Source of the DNA: Dromaius novaehollandiae
Lineage: Eukaryota > Chordata > Aves > Casuariiformes > Dromaiidae
Assembly (NCBI RefSeq): GCF_036370855.1
Contig: NC_088103.1
Location: 9,301,404-9,365,403 of the forward strand
DNA length: 64,000 nt
Direction of reading: 5' to 3'
Below the pieces are notes generated by a model. That model saw nothing but the letters and a program-made list of their open reading frames with translations. It was not told where the DNA came from and did no database searches. A program made the position numbers and the translations under genes. Numbering within the stretch: the stretch's first letter is position 1; each line of letters starts with the position of its first letter. Shown here in pieces: positions 1 to 8,540 of this stretch.

Positions 1-154
1 GCGCAGCGTGGTGACTTAAGCGAACTGTTTGCAAGCTCAACAACTTGAGGCGCTTCCTGTTCCCAGGGAAGTCCGTGGGGTGTTGGCAGTGGAAGGGCTG
101 GCGAATGATCTCCTTTCACATCGTGTTTGTAACGCTGGGCTTTTCCCTTTGCAG
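1..154 (+). other. DNAJB12: DNAJB12 last intron (3' part)
   Basis: Non-coding sequence that ends in a pyrimidine-rich tract and CAG at 152-154, directly before an exon that reads as the DNAJB12 C-terminus. The intron start lies outside the window. Confidence 0.85.
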
Positions 155-276
155 AGGAAGGCTTGTTGTACCGGGCACGCTACTTCGGAGACTCGGATCT
201 GTACCAGCGAGCACAGCGGATGGGCACTCCCAGCTGTAGCAGACTGTCAGACGTTCAAGCCTCTCTGCACGGATAG
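155..276 (+). CDS. DNAJB12: DNAJB12 final coding exon (partial gene)
   Basis: Last coding exon of DnaJ homolog subfamily B member 12, an ER-membrane J-domain co-chaperone that recruits cytosolic HSP70 for membrane-protein folding and ER-associated degradation. After the splice acceptor at 153-154, two bases complete a codon split by the intron. Then 39 residues follow, starting EGLLYRARYFGDSD and ending CSRLSDVQASLHG, with TAG at 274-276. This agrees almost residue for residue with the human C-terminus as I remember it. The J domain, the glycine/phenylalanine region and the membrane segment are encoded upstream of the window. Its convergent neighbour is DDIT4, as in human 10q22. Identity is very secure; only this exon is present. 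Confidence 0.97.
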
Positions 277-2142
277 TCACTGCCAGCCACTCAGCAGAGG
301 TCTAAGTACGAGCTGGTGATGCTTCCCGTGACACTGAAGCGTGGCACATCAGTGCTTTGAATACTTACTTAAATCTCTGTATGAGACGCGAGTCTTCATG
401 AGTCTCCTCTGGATGCACACACACAACGGGGGGAAGCGCCGCCCTCCGTCAAGTGTACACACTTTAATTGGGAAATTGATTTTGTTTAGTTTGCATGTCA
501 GCACCCTCGGCTCTCTCCAAGCTCACTGTTTTCTCTGGCGTTGTTGGTGTTGGTTCTCTAGGAACAAAGCAAAAGCTCCAGGCATGTTGGCGACTCAGCT
601 GAGTTCTTGTCAACTGTGCGTTCGATGCAGTGGTAGCGTGTGCCTTGGCTGGTTGGGAGTTTTTTCCCCTGTCTTGCAAAGCCTTTACCAGCCTTGGCAG
701 CCAGCTGCCACGTTTTAATGAACCTTTTTTTGTTGCTTTATTGTCTGTTTTATTGAAAAGCTGTTATCCTATGGCACTTGAAGAAATACGATGACAGGGA
801 ATGGACTCCTACAAAACAGATGTTCCTTGCCCCCCGTGGCCTTCCTGTGACACTCGAGGAAAACAAAGCAAATGGTCAGAGTTTGTAGCAGGCTGTAGAA
901 GTAACTTACTGTATTAAACCGGGAAACAAAGTAAAAGCAGCTGAGCACGAGTCTGGAAGACTCATGGATTGGAGAGCTTGAATGAAGGCAAGTCTAGATA
1001 GCGCAGAGGAGACCAGGTGCACAGGGTCGTAGGAGAACTGCATGAAAATAATGAAAAAATTGGCACGGAGTTTGGAGTCCCATTTCTGCTCAATTATTTG
1101 GGCTGATTTCACCTACCAGCTACTACCAGGATGGCTGTAAAACCTACAGGCCTCCTCTGCCCACAAAACTATTTGAAAGTGGGGTTTCTTTAGAAAACTG
1201 AAGGCGAAGCTCAGACCGAGTTTTAGTTCTGCAGACACCATTTAGGCCTGCAAAGACTTCTCTGGCACAGTGGATATCTAGCTACTTGATTTGTAGACAC
1301 AAGTAAGAAGTGGAATTTTTGTTTGTTTTTATTTTCTTTGGCAAATAGAGCACATCTGAAAGTTTGGCCCTTAGATCAAATCCTGTGGGTCTTGTTCTGC
1401 CTTTTTTGGGTGTATCCTGTTTTTGGAACCATTCTTTTCTTGATACACCCACTGTCTTGTTTTGATAACAGCGCCTCTTACTTAGAGACTGGTATTAATT
1501 GCCTGCTTTTCTGTGCAAAGTGCAGCACTTCTCTGTACCCGTGATCGGCAAAAGAGGATTGCTCTTAAACAGAGGGCCGGCTGCCCACTGAATTGGCGTG
1601 GCTGACAAAGCCGTCCCCTGTAACCCAGGGGAAGGGTGGGAAAGGGAGGGGGGTGCTGTGACATGTAACTGGCTGGAGACTGACACAGTTACCGCTTTTA
1701 TTCCCAGACTCTTGAAATGCCTGAAGACTTTTGGTGAAGTGCACTGAGCCAAGGTGACAGACTTTATATTTAAAGAATCAAACCTTAAATTAAAATGGAA
1801 TTGGAGAATTAGCAACGCACAACTGCCCTCTTTCTTCTCTCTGTCTGTCTCCGCCGTTAGACGTCTCAGGCAGCAATTAGAACAGGAAATAAAGCTGCCC
1901 GTCTTCCTCCCTCCCTTCCAACACCACTAGAGTGCGACAGTCTAGTTGCTCCTAGGATACCACAACCGTGAGAACAAATGTCTAGAGTGTAAAACAATAA
2001 AACAAACTGCAGAAGCCACGAAGCAAAAGGAGACCCTTCGTGACTGCGCTGGTCACTTCTGATGGAGAGAGAAATCGGACAATTTGGAGATAAAAGAAAG
2101 CTTAAAAAAGAAAATATAATCTATTTAGAATTAATTTATAGC

Positions 2143-2150
2143 TGTATATA
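2143..2150 (+). promoter_or_regulatory. Pumilio response element in DNAJB12 3' UTR
   Basis: TGTATATA matches the Pumilio (PUM1/2) RNA recognition sequence UGUANAUA exactly. It sits in an AT-rich block (2095-2200) of a UTR that is otherwise balanced in composition. Function is inferred from the motif and its transcript position only. Confidence 0.4.
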
Positions 2151-2374
2151 TGTTGTACTTTTAAACTATGCAGAGGTCAGATTAAATTATTTTGTTTTCC
2201 GCCGGGTTTAGTACACAGGGAAGCAGGAAGTCTCTCTTCCCGGGGTGGCCGCTCCGCAGAGCTTTCCTGCCTCATACACTAAAACCAGAAACACTTTGCG
2301 GTTGTTGTATTTTGCTTTCTTGAGGACAGCAGCGTTCTGTGGCTTGGGTTGTTGACGCCTGGCTTTGGGGTTTT

Positions 2375-2380
2375 AATAAA
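2375..2380 (+). terminator. DNAJB12: AATAAA polyadenylation signal, probable proximal end of DNAJB12
   Basis: AATAAA followed within 25 nt by a TGT/GGGGGTGGG-rich stretch. It would end DNAJB12 near 2.4 kb, just before an opposed TTTATT (minus-strand AATAAA) at 2546-2551. Confidence 0.4.
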
Positions 2381-2545
2381 AGAATTTTCACATCTGTAGG
2401 GGGTGGGACAAAAAATGAAGTTGTCCAGACTTGTGATTTGTTTTTGCAACGTTGGCAGAAGTTACAGCAGGTCAACTGAGCGCTGGAGTCTCACTCAGTG
2501 AAGGAAAGGATTGTCCTAGATGGTTTTAGCTCATCAGTTGTTCAG

Positions 2546-2551
2546 TTTATT
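2546..2551 (-). terminator. Minus-strand AATAAA motif
   Basis: Plus-strand TTTATT reads AATAAA on the minus strand, about 50 nt downstream of the stop codon of the possible minus-strand exon at 2601-2765. It has meaning only if a minus-strand transcript exists here. Confidence 0.2.
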
Positions 2552-2600
2552 TGTGTGTGTCACTTTTTTTTGCAGCGTCTGCTTTCATTTTGCCTCGTAA

Positions 2601-3172
2601 TCAGTGTGCAGCATTCGTTCTGTAAACGGGGCTTTCCATGAGCTGCGTCCCTGTGTTGGGCTTTTCTTTTTCCTCCTGAACTTGGGGTTCCTCTCCCACC
2701 AGCACTCCTCCTTGTAATGTGGCTGTGGCCTTGACACGATATTTCTCATGTTTCTTCGAGGAGACCTGTAAAGTATTGATATCCATAAGAAACGGAGCTT
2801 TTTATTGCTTCTGTTGAAAGAAGTTTTGCTGGGAGGATCAGCAATCGGAGGGTGTACACGATCCCCTCGGATTCCTGACTGAGCTTTGCAGAGCACTGTC
2901 ACTGCATCGCGGCTAAAGATGTACCTCTTTTGTAGCAGCAACTTTGCCAGTCTTGCGTTTCGGAAGCAGGAATGATGCTGCTGGAAGCCTTGGCTTACCT
3001 GCTGTATCGGGCAGGACCTGCAGTAGAGCAGCGGGAGAGCGCTCGAGGTTGCGGTCTCTCCCTCTTTGTCCCGTGCACAAGAGAAGCAAAAACGCAATGA
3101 GCGAAGTTACCTTCAGTGGAATAAACTGGATTTCTTTGTACCCTGCAGTTAATTTTTGTCTAAAGACATTTC
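2601..3172 (-). other. Possible unrecognised minus-strand spliced gene
   Basis: Three minus-strand segments carry splice-like edges and join in one frame. These are 3172-3111 (CACAG acceptor, AAG|GTAACT donor, 20 whole codons), 3017-2925 (strong CTGCAG acceptor, weaker GAG|GTACAT donor, 31 codons rich in K/R/A) and 2765-2601 (TTTACAG acceptor, 54 codons, TGA at 2603-2601). A minus-strand AATAAA lies about 50 nt further on. The predicted peptide is basic and hydrophilic and I do not recognise it. Against it: several other frames here are also open, no start exon was found, and the plus strand has a strong acceptor (ends 2576) and donor (3272) as well. It may be only 3' UTR sequence with chance signals. 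Confidence 0.2.
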
Positions 3173-3742
3173 CTGTGAGAACCATCCCCAGACACCCTTG
3201 GGGGAATTAATCAAAACAGCAGTGGCTTCTGGGGAGGGTGGCAAGGGCTGGAAGAAGTGAGAGGTAAGATGGTTTTATTTCTTTATCATTGGAAATCCAT
3301 ATGCTTTGGGTTTTTATTTATTTTGCAAAATATCAGCCCTCCTGTTAACTGCAAGCCTTATTATCCCACAGCTACCATGACTTGCACCTGATTTTAAGGT
3401 TTTGTTGTTGTTGGGGTTTTTTTAATGATTCCTCCGTCTTTGGAAGGAAGTTGGTGGAAGTATGGCATTATGAAATAACTCTCAGTAGAGGCACAGGCTA
3501 GTTGGTGTGAAGAGATCATGGGGAGGGGGGTTAAGTGAAAGTCATGTTTGCAAAAGGTGCTGAATGTCTTGCAAAATGGCCTTCCCTGTCCAGAGCCTGC
3601 CCGCCAAAACCTTTTCTTTTTTTTTTTTTTTTTTTGAGTAGATATCCATGGATGATATGAGTGAGAAAGCATAGATCCTAATGGATGCTCACAGAAGCTG
3701 TATTTCTTGATTTAGAATTAATTATAAAATTGTACATCTATA

Positions 3743-3748
3743 AATAAA
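3743..3748 (+). terminator. DNAJB12: Distal AATAAA polyadenylation signal of DNAJB12
   Basis: AATAAA in the context ATAAATAAATG, followed about 20-35 nt later by a TG-rich stretch (CTGTGTTTGTGTC). This is the classic pattern of a functional vertebrate cleavage and polyadenylation site. Confidence 0.6.
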
Positions 3749-3889
3749 TGTTTATAACGTGAAAGGCCTCGGCTGTGTTTGTGTCATGCAGGCGCTTGCG
3801 TTGCACGTTGCTGGCGTTAACGTGGAAGGAAGTGAGGAGAGAAGAGCGAGGAGAAAAGGTGCATCTATAAAAGTGCTGCAGTTTTCCCA

Positions 3890-4850
3890 CCCCGCAAGGG
3901 ATGCGGCAAAGGTGCGGGGGATTTGGGCCCCTCCACCGGGCTCACTTAGCGGGGCAGAACGAGCTTTTAATTGCAGCGGCTGCGTGGCCGGGCTGGGCCG
4001 TGGGAAAGGTGGCAGCAGAGGCAGGTATGGTTCCCCTGAAGTCTTTTTTTGGGGGGAAACAGCTGAAACGGGCAGCGCCGGCAGCTGGTTCAGGGGGGCC
4101 CCAGCACGGCCGAGTGCCTGGCATTGCCGGGCCGGTCACGCGCGCCACGAGTAATCCCTGCTATCGCTGCGGGCATGAAAATATCCCGGTGTCCCGCTCG
4201 GTTTCCCGGGAAAGGCTAAATAAAGCTGCTGCTGCGCAAGGCGCTCTGGCACCTTCCAGGCGAGCGGCGAAAACATCCCGACCCTGTTTTGCCTCCAGGG
4301 ACTTGCTCCCCCCCTCCGCAAGCCCCGTTTCCCAATTTTCACTGCGGAAAGGGCATTTTGCTTTAAATAGGCCGGGCGTCCGCTCGCTCCTGCCTTGGCT
4401 GGGGCCATTGCGGTGGGACGGGGCGCGGGAGCGAGCGGGGATGTGCCGCGCCGCACCGACCGCCCTGGGGCTGCCCAAAAAAAAAAAGAAGGAGGAAAAA
4501 ATCTTTAGCACTGTTTTCCCCCAGCTTGGTTTACCACCAGCGATATCTCTTTTTCCCGGCTAAAAATAGAGCCGTGTTGTTGCAGCGGCCTCAGGGAAAC
4601 GCGGCCCTGGGGAGGGCGGCGAGGAGGCCGTGTCCCGGCAGCAACAGCCCCGTGAAATCGGGGGGGCATCTGGCGGTTTTTGGGTGCCGTTGGGTGCCCT
4701 GCACCGAGGGCAGCCGCCCTAAACCTCGGCAGGGCACCGTGGTCCCAAAGGGGCTTTTTGGGGAGGGGGGGGACCCCATGCACCCATGCAACGCGCCTTC
4801 CCCAGGGCGAGCGGCCACCTCCCGCCTTGCAAGCCTGGCTCTGCCTGTCG
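3890..4850. promoter_or_regulatory. Orphan CpG island between convergent gene ends
   Basis: A GC-rich, CpG-dense stretch with many CG dinucleotides and GGGCGG-type boxes, in contrast to the AT-rich sequence at 3.2-3.8 kb. DNAJB12 ends just left of it (+) and DDIT4 ends right of it (-), so neither known gene starts here. It may be an enhancer, or the promoter of an unannotated transcript; the possible minus-strand exons at 2.6-3.2 kb would fit. Confidence 0.5.
4560..4569 (+). promoter_or_regulatory. MEF2-type site
   Basis: CTAAAAATAG is an exact MEF2 consensus (CTA, four A/T, TAG) inside the orphan CpG island. A muscle/neural enhancer function is inference. Confidence 0.3.
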
Positions 4851-5124
4851 CTTTTATTCCTCCACAGTGGTGTTTTAGTAGGTGAGTAATCACGGGTCAG
4901 TTATTCCAGCGGCCAGCTGATGTTTTTCAGAATTTTTTTTTTTTTTTGGCAAAATTTTCCTTTTCATCAAAAAAATCAGTGTCTGTCGGGGGGGAGGATA
5001 CAAACAAAAGCCCAAAGCCCCAACAAACTCGCATTCAAATGGAAATGTTTCTGCCCGGTTTTCTCCTCCGCATCTCGCGCCTGGCTTTTGATTTGCCAAG
5101 CGACTTAATTATACTTCAGTGAAA

Positions 5125-5127
<3 letters not shown>

Positions 5128-5166
<39 letters not shown>
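5128..5166 (+). repeat. Poly(T) tract, 39 nt
   Basis: An uninterrupted run of 39 T. It could be the tail of a retroposed sequence on the minus strand or a simple slippage repeat; no recognisable element precedes it. Confidence 0.9.
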
Positions 5167-5167
<1 letters not shown>

Positions 5168-5890
5168 AGCTGTTATAATTGTAGGCTTGTGTAATTGGTC
5201 TTATTCGCTGGGATCAGCGGGCCGAGCGCTGGAGCGTGCTCCGGGAGCCCTTCCCACGCCAACCGGGGATGCGGGCGAGCTCTGCTTGACCCAACCGGTC
5301 TCCCTTTCGGGACTGGCCTCCTCCATGTGTGTTTTTTAAGTAGATAATCCGGCTTTTTGCACTGCCTTCAGACTGGTGAAGGCAGCCCCCGTTGCACTGC
5401 TGCCTCTTCTTCCCTGCAAGTGCAATCAATATGTATAAATACAGGAGGTTTTTGGATGTTTCTCTGTGTTTGCAGAGATTTCAGCAGCGTGAGGCGGACT
5501 TTTACCTTCGGGGTGTCTCCCCAGGGCAGGCGCTGGCGAGATGCTGAAAAACACCAGCTATTTCCTTGTCGGCTCCCGCAGGGGCTCAGGTGACAGGCGC
5601 TCCTCCCCGGTGACACCACCGCCGGGCCTGACTCAGCCCGGCCACCCTTGAGTCACCTCCCCGTGCCCGGCTATTAGAGGTAACTGGAGCAGCGCACGAG
5701 CGCTCCGGGATTCCTGCCGCCTTGGTCAGGGCCGGGACACACGCGGCACCCAGGGCGCCTGGCACGCTGTGACCCAGGTAAAAAAAGCTTGGGAGCTGCC
5801 TCCCTGCACCAGCCCTGAAACAGGGGCTTCCAGGAGCGTGCACGTGGAATACCACCACCAGGGCAGCACCGAGCCAAGACACACAGACAG
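5167..5890. other. Intergenic, downstream of DDIT4
   Basis: No gene is recognised. It contains a moderately CpG-rich part (5.55-5.85 kb) with two AP-1 sites and an E-box CACGTG at 5841-5846. It lies just past the DDIT4 polyadenylation site. Confidence 0.5.
5629..5655. promoter_or_regulatory. Paired AP-1 sites
   Basis: TGACTCA at 5629-5635 and TGAGTCA at 5649-5655 are both perfect AP-1 consensus sites. Their starts are exactly 20 bp apart, about two helical turns, in CpG-rich sequence downstream of DDIT4. A role as a DDIT4 enhancer is inferred. Confidence 0.4.
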
Positions 5891-5892
5891 CA

Positions 5893-6711
5893 AGGCATCA
5901 ATTAGAAAGGTTTTATTAGAAAAGTAAAAAAAAAAAAAACCACACAGTTGCATAGAAAGTTTTGCACTTGAACATCAAGTGTACTAGTGTAAACTGTAAT
6001 CAACGGGAGCGCCCACCACCCAGGTGGTCCACGAGGGAGCCTGCCCTCGCCGCGCGTCCCCTCTCCCACCGGGGCCGGAGGTGCCTCCCAGCAGTGTTTT
6101 AGTTTGTGATCGAAGACACGAGGTGATTTCGGACCCCCACCCTGGTAATCCCGGCCTCCGCCTTTCCCGGGAGTCTGAACGTAGCTGCCCAGATGTCAGT
6201 AGTGGAGTTTTGTCTCGGATTCAGACTCGGCTCAATCGGACCTTTAGCTTAGCTGTCACTCATTCCCACGCACACCCCCTCCCCCAGAACCCCACTGATT
6301 ACACTCGTTAACAAAAAAGGTCATCAGGCAAGGGCAGGGAGAGGGTCTGCTCCAGCAGCCCTGCTGCCGGGACGGGGAGCACAGTCGCCGCAATCAGAAC
6401 ATCCTACAATCATTGGAAGTGTGAAGCCGGCAGGGCACGGCCCCGGGGTCGGCACCGCCGGGGGGGCTGCGCCGCACACACCGGGGACACCCCGGCGTGG
6501 GCGGCACGGCGGGGACCTCCGCCTGCCCAGACTACTTCCACCTAGAGCCCTATTCCAGCCTAACCTAAACTACAGTGGCTGCCAAGAGCCGCCACGCTCT
6601 AACCAGCTTGTGTTTTTTTTGTTTCTTTTTTTTTTTTTTCCTTCTTGTTAGCTCTTCCAAAAGCACTTGGGTGAGCCGCTTCTCCAGGCTGGCGTGCCAT
6701 GGCACAGCCCG
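5893..6711 (-). other. DDIT4: DDIT4 3' UTR
   Basis: Sequence after the DDIT4 stop codon on the minus strand. It ends about 20 nt past the AATAAA signal at 5917-5912, followed in the transcript sense by a GT-rich stretch (CTGTCTGTGTGTC). About 70 nt after the stop the mRNA carries an A-rich tract (plus-strand T runs at 6612-6639), which could cause oligo-dT internal priming and give apparent short 3' ends. Confidence 0.8.
5912..5917 (-). terminator. DDIT4: DDIT4 polyadenylation signal
   Basis: TTTATT on the plus strand is AATAAA in the DDIT4 sense. A GT-rich downstream element lies 25-45 nt beyond it, at plus positions 5875-5890. Confidence 0.75.
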
Positions 6712-7202
6712 TCAGCACTCCTCGATGAGCAGCTGCTCGGAGCTGTACAGCTTCTTCTTGATGACCCTGAAGCCCGTGCCCAGCTTCAGCGACTGGCTGA
6801 AGCCCGGCGTGAAAGCGGGCGCCGAGGAGAAGAGTCCCTGGATCTTGGGCCAGAGGCGGGAGTCCAGCCGGAGCACGAGGGTGAGCTGGAAGGTGGGCAC
6901 CACTGTGGGGTCCACGGCGATGTGCCCCACGTCGTGGCAGGCCTTGCCGTGCTCCACGCAGAGGTCGAGGAGGGCCCCGCGCAGCCCGCAGGGCTCGCTG
7001 CAGGCCAGGCGCAGCAGCTCCGTCCGCACCTGCGCCACGAGCTGCTCCGGCATGAGGAGCCGGGAGCACCGCTTGGGGCCCAGCGGGGCCTTGCCCAGCG
7101 TGGCCTGGACCACGTCCATCAGGTTGGCGCACAGCAGCTCATCCTCGGGGTCGTGCAGCAGGTCCAGGTCCGGCAGGGAGGCCTCGTCGGCGTACTCGGG
7201 GT
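6712..7202 (-). CDS. DDIT4: DDIT4 second coding exon
   Basis: Encodes residues 33 (part) to 195 with TGA at 6714-6712. It contains the whole RTP801 C-terminal domain, including the segments that mediate TSC2-dependent mTORC1 inhibition. Confidence 0.96.
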
Positions 7203-7757
7203 CTGCGGAGGGAGCAGGGAGGCAGGTCAGCACCGGGCAGGGACGAGGGGGTGGGGCCCCGCTTTTGGCCTTTCCCAGGGGATGCTTGGGGCACGCTGAC
7301 TCCGGGGCCGGTGGCACCTGATGGTCACGTAGGGCCTTCCTACTGCCCCCACCGTGCTGCGGTGAGGTGATGCTGGGCAGTGGGGCCCCCCCATCCGTTG
7401 GGGAAGCTCCTCTAGGACCCCCATCCCTCAGGAGGGCCCCATGGGGGCCCCCTCCATTGGGGACCTCCTCTGGGACCCTCATCCCTCAGGAGGACCGCAT
7501 GGAGAACATCTCTGGGACCCCCATCCTTCAGGAGACCCTTATGGGGCCCCTCATCCACGGGGAGCCCCGCTGGGACCCCCATCCCTCAGGAGAACCCCAT
7601 GGAGGACCCCCCCCTCCATTGGGGACCTCCTCTGGGACCCTCACCCCGGCCCCCACTCACCTCCCTCCGAGCCGGAGGCGCTGCCCAGCGACTCGCAGTC
7701 CGAGGTCTCCAGGCGGCCCCGCTCGCCGCCCGCCAGCCGCTCCCACAGCCCCGGCAT
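6712..7757 (-). CDS. DDIT4: DDIT4 (REDD1/RTP801), DNA-damage-inducible transcript 4
   Basis: Stress-induced inhibitor of mTORC1 that acts through the TSC1/TSC2 complex in the cytosol. The coding sequence joins 7757-7661 and 7202-6712 (97 + 491 nt, 195 residues). It starts MPGLWERL and ends [10 protein letters not shown]. The C-terminal RTP801 domain (roughly residues 50-195) is almost identical to mammalian DDIT4 as I know it, including [30 protein letters not shown] and [11 protein letters not shown]. The N-terminus keeps TSDCESL but is about 37 residues shorter than the 232-residue human protein, lacking much of the serine/proline-rich segment. The donor at 7660-7659 (GTGAGT) and the acceptor CCGCAG at 7208-7203 preserve the frame and complete an Asp codon. 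The gene lies between DNAJB12 and ANAPC16, as in mammals. Confidence 0.96.
7386..7645. repeat. Minisatellite of ~30-bp unit in DDIT4 intron
   Basis: About eight degenerate copies of a C-rich unit, roughly CCCATCCCTCAGGAG followed by CCCCATGGGGACC, fill more than half of the 456-nt DDIT4 coding intron (7203-7658). Copies differ by a few bases. Some read CTCCATTGGGGACCTCCTCT, which suggests a higher-order pair unit of about 60 bp. Confidence 0.85.
7661..7757 (-). CDS. DDIT4: DDIT4 first coding exon
   Basis: ATG at 7757-7755 in a GGCGCC-ATG context, then 32 codons plus one base, then the donor GTGAGT. The start was chosen because the peptide MPGLWERL aligns with mammalian MPSLWDRF. No upstream ATG lies between it and the TATA box. 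Confidence 0.93.
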
Positions 7758-7803
7758 GGCGCCGACCCCAGCGCAGTGCTACCTCCGCGCTGCTGCGCGC
7801 CTC

Positions 7804-7811
7804 CTTATATA
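7804..7811 (-). promoter_or_regulatory. DDIT4: DDIT4 TATA box
   Basis: TATATAAG on the minus strand, only about 47 nt upstream of the DDIT4 ATG. Initiation about 30 nt downstream would leave a leader of only about 25 nt, unless transcription also starts upstream. Confidence 0.7.
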
Positions 7812-7848
7812 GGGGCGGAGCGGGAGGCCCCGCCTCCCTCGGCGGCGC

Positions 7849-7856
7849 CCGCCAAT
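7849..7856 (-). promoter_or_regulatory. DDIT4: CCAAT box, DDIT4 promoter
   Basis: GCCAATGG lies about 40 bp upstream of the TATA box, in a GGGCGG-rich region. NF-Y binding is inferred from the motif. Confidence 0.45.
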
Positions 7857-7868
7857 GGCAGCGCGGGG

Positions 7869-7873
7869 CACGT
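7869..7873 (-). promoter_or_regulatory. DDIT4: Possible hypoxia response element, DDIT4 promoter
   Basis: ACGTG on the minus strand in the context GACGTGCC fits the HIF core RCGTG. DDIT4 is a known hypoxia target, but the five-base core is common in CpG islands. Confidence 0.3.
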
Positions 7874-7956
7874 CCGCGGCGTCTCTCCTGCCCGGTGACA
7901 GCGGGAGGCCCCGCCCCCCGGCGCGGCCCGGCGCCGCCGCGCAACCGGCGCCCGCG

Positions 7957-7964
7957 TTGCATCA
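7957..7964 (+). promoter_or_regulatory. DDIT4: CEBP-ATF4 response element, DDIT4 promoter
   Basis: TTGCATCA is the exact CARE/amino-acid-response core (TGATGCAA on the other strand), bound by ATF4-CEBP dimers. It lies about 150 bp upstream of the TATA box. DDIT4 is an established ATF4 target in the integrated stress response, so position and motif agree. Confidence 0.55.
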
Positions 7965-8318
7965 GGGGGGCTGGGCCCGCCGCGGGGGGGGGGGGGGGGC
8001 TGCTTTGGCAAAGGCTGCCTCGCGCGTCACGGCTTCGTTTTGCTTTATTTTGTGCCCTTTCTTAAAAATGAGGGTCAAAACATGTGTGTGAGGGGGAAAT
8101 TTAAAAAAAAAAGTTAAAAAAAAAGAGGCCGAGGGTCCCAGGGAAGGCCGCAGTGTCGCCCCGCTAGAGCCCAGCGGCCTGGAGCCGAGCGGGGCGTTGC
8201 GCGCGCCTTCCTCGGGCCTTGCGCCGCGGCCTGTGTCACCCCCGGGTCTGGTTTTGGGATCCCTGAAACACAAAAACGGGATAAGTTCCACAGCCGGGCT
8301 CGTGCCCGGCTGGGGGGT

Positions 8319-8396
8319 TGGTGGTGGTGATTGTGATGATGGTGGTGGTGGTGGTCGTGATGGTGATGGTGATGGTGGTGGTGGTGGTGGCGATGG
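8319..8396 (+). repeat. (GGT/GAT)n imperfect trinucleotide repeat
   Basis: About 78 bp built from GGT, GAT and TGT triplets with few interruptions. Its complement would encode a His-rich run, which explains a spurious open frame on the minus strand. Confidence 0.9.
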
Positions 8397-8509
8397 GGCC
8401 CATTCTCCATCTCCATTGCCTTCCCGAGCTGGGACAGCCGCTCTGGGAGAAGAAAGCACAGTTTGGAGACATGCTGAGCTCAGCGCTTTTGCAAGGCGGC
8501 GGCAGGGGG

Positions 8510-8540
8510 GGAGGAGGAGGAGGAGGAGGAGGAGGAGGAA
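8510..8540 (+). repeat. (GGA)n microsatellite
   Basis: Ten GGA units in a row after a G run. Confidence 0.9.

Larger units (their letters stand above)
277..3765 (+). other. DNAJB12: DNAJB12 3' UTR (maximum extent)
   Basis: No coding potential was recognised on the plus strand after the DNAJB12 stop codon. AATAAA signals occur at 1888-1893, 1996-2001, 2375-2380 and 3743-3748. The last is followed by a GT-rich stretch at about 3770-3785, typical of a cleavage-site downstream element. The UTR may therefore end near 2.0, 2.4 or 3.77 kb. The distal part (2.55-3.2 kb) also carries splice-like signals and open frames on the minus strand, listed separately, so assigning everything up to 3765 to DNAJB12 is provisional. 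Confidence 0.6.

Noticed and set aside
6667-7299. Plus-strand open frame of about 210 codons opposite DDIT4
   Set aside because: Antisense shadow of the GC-rich DDIT4 exon; it continues through the intron and resembles nothing known.
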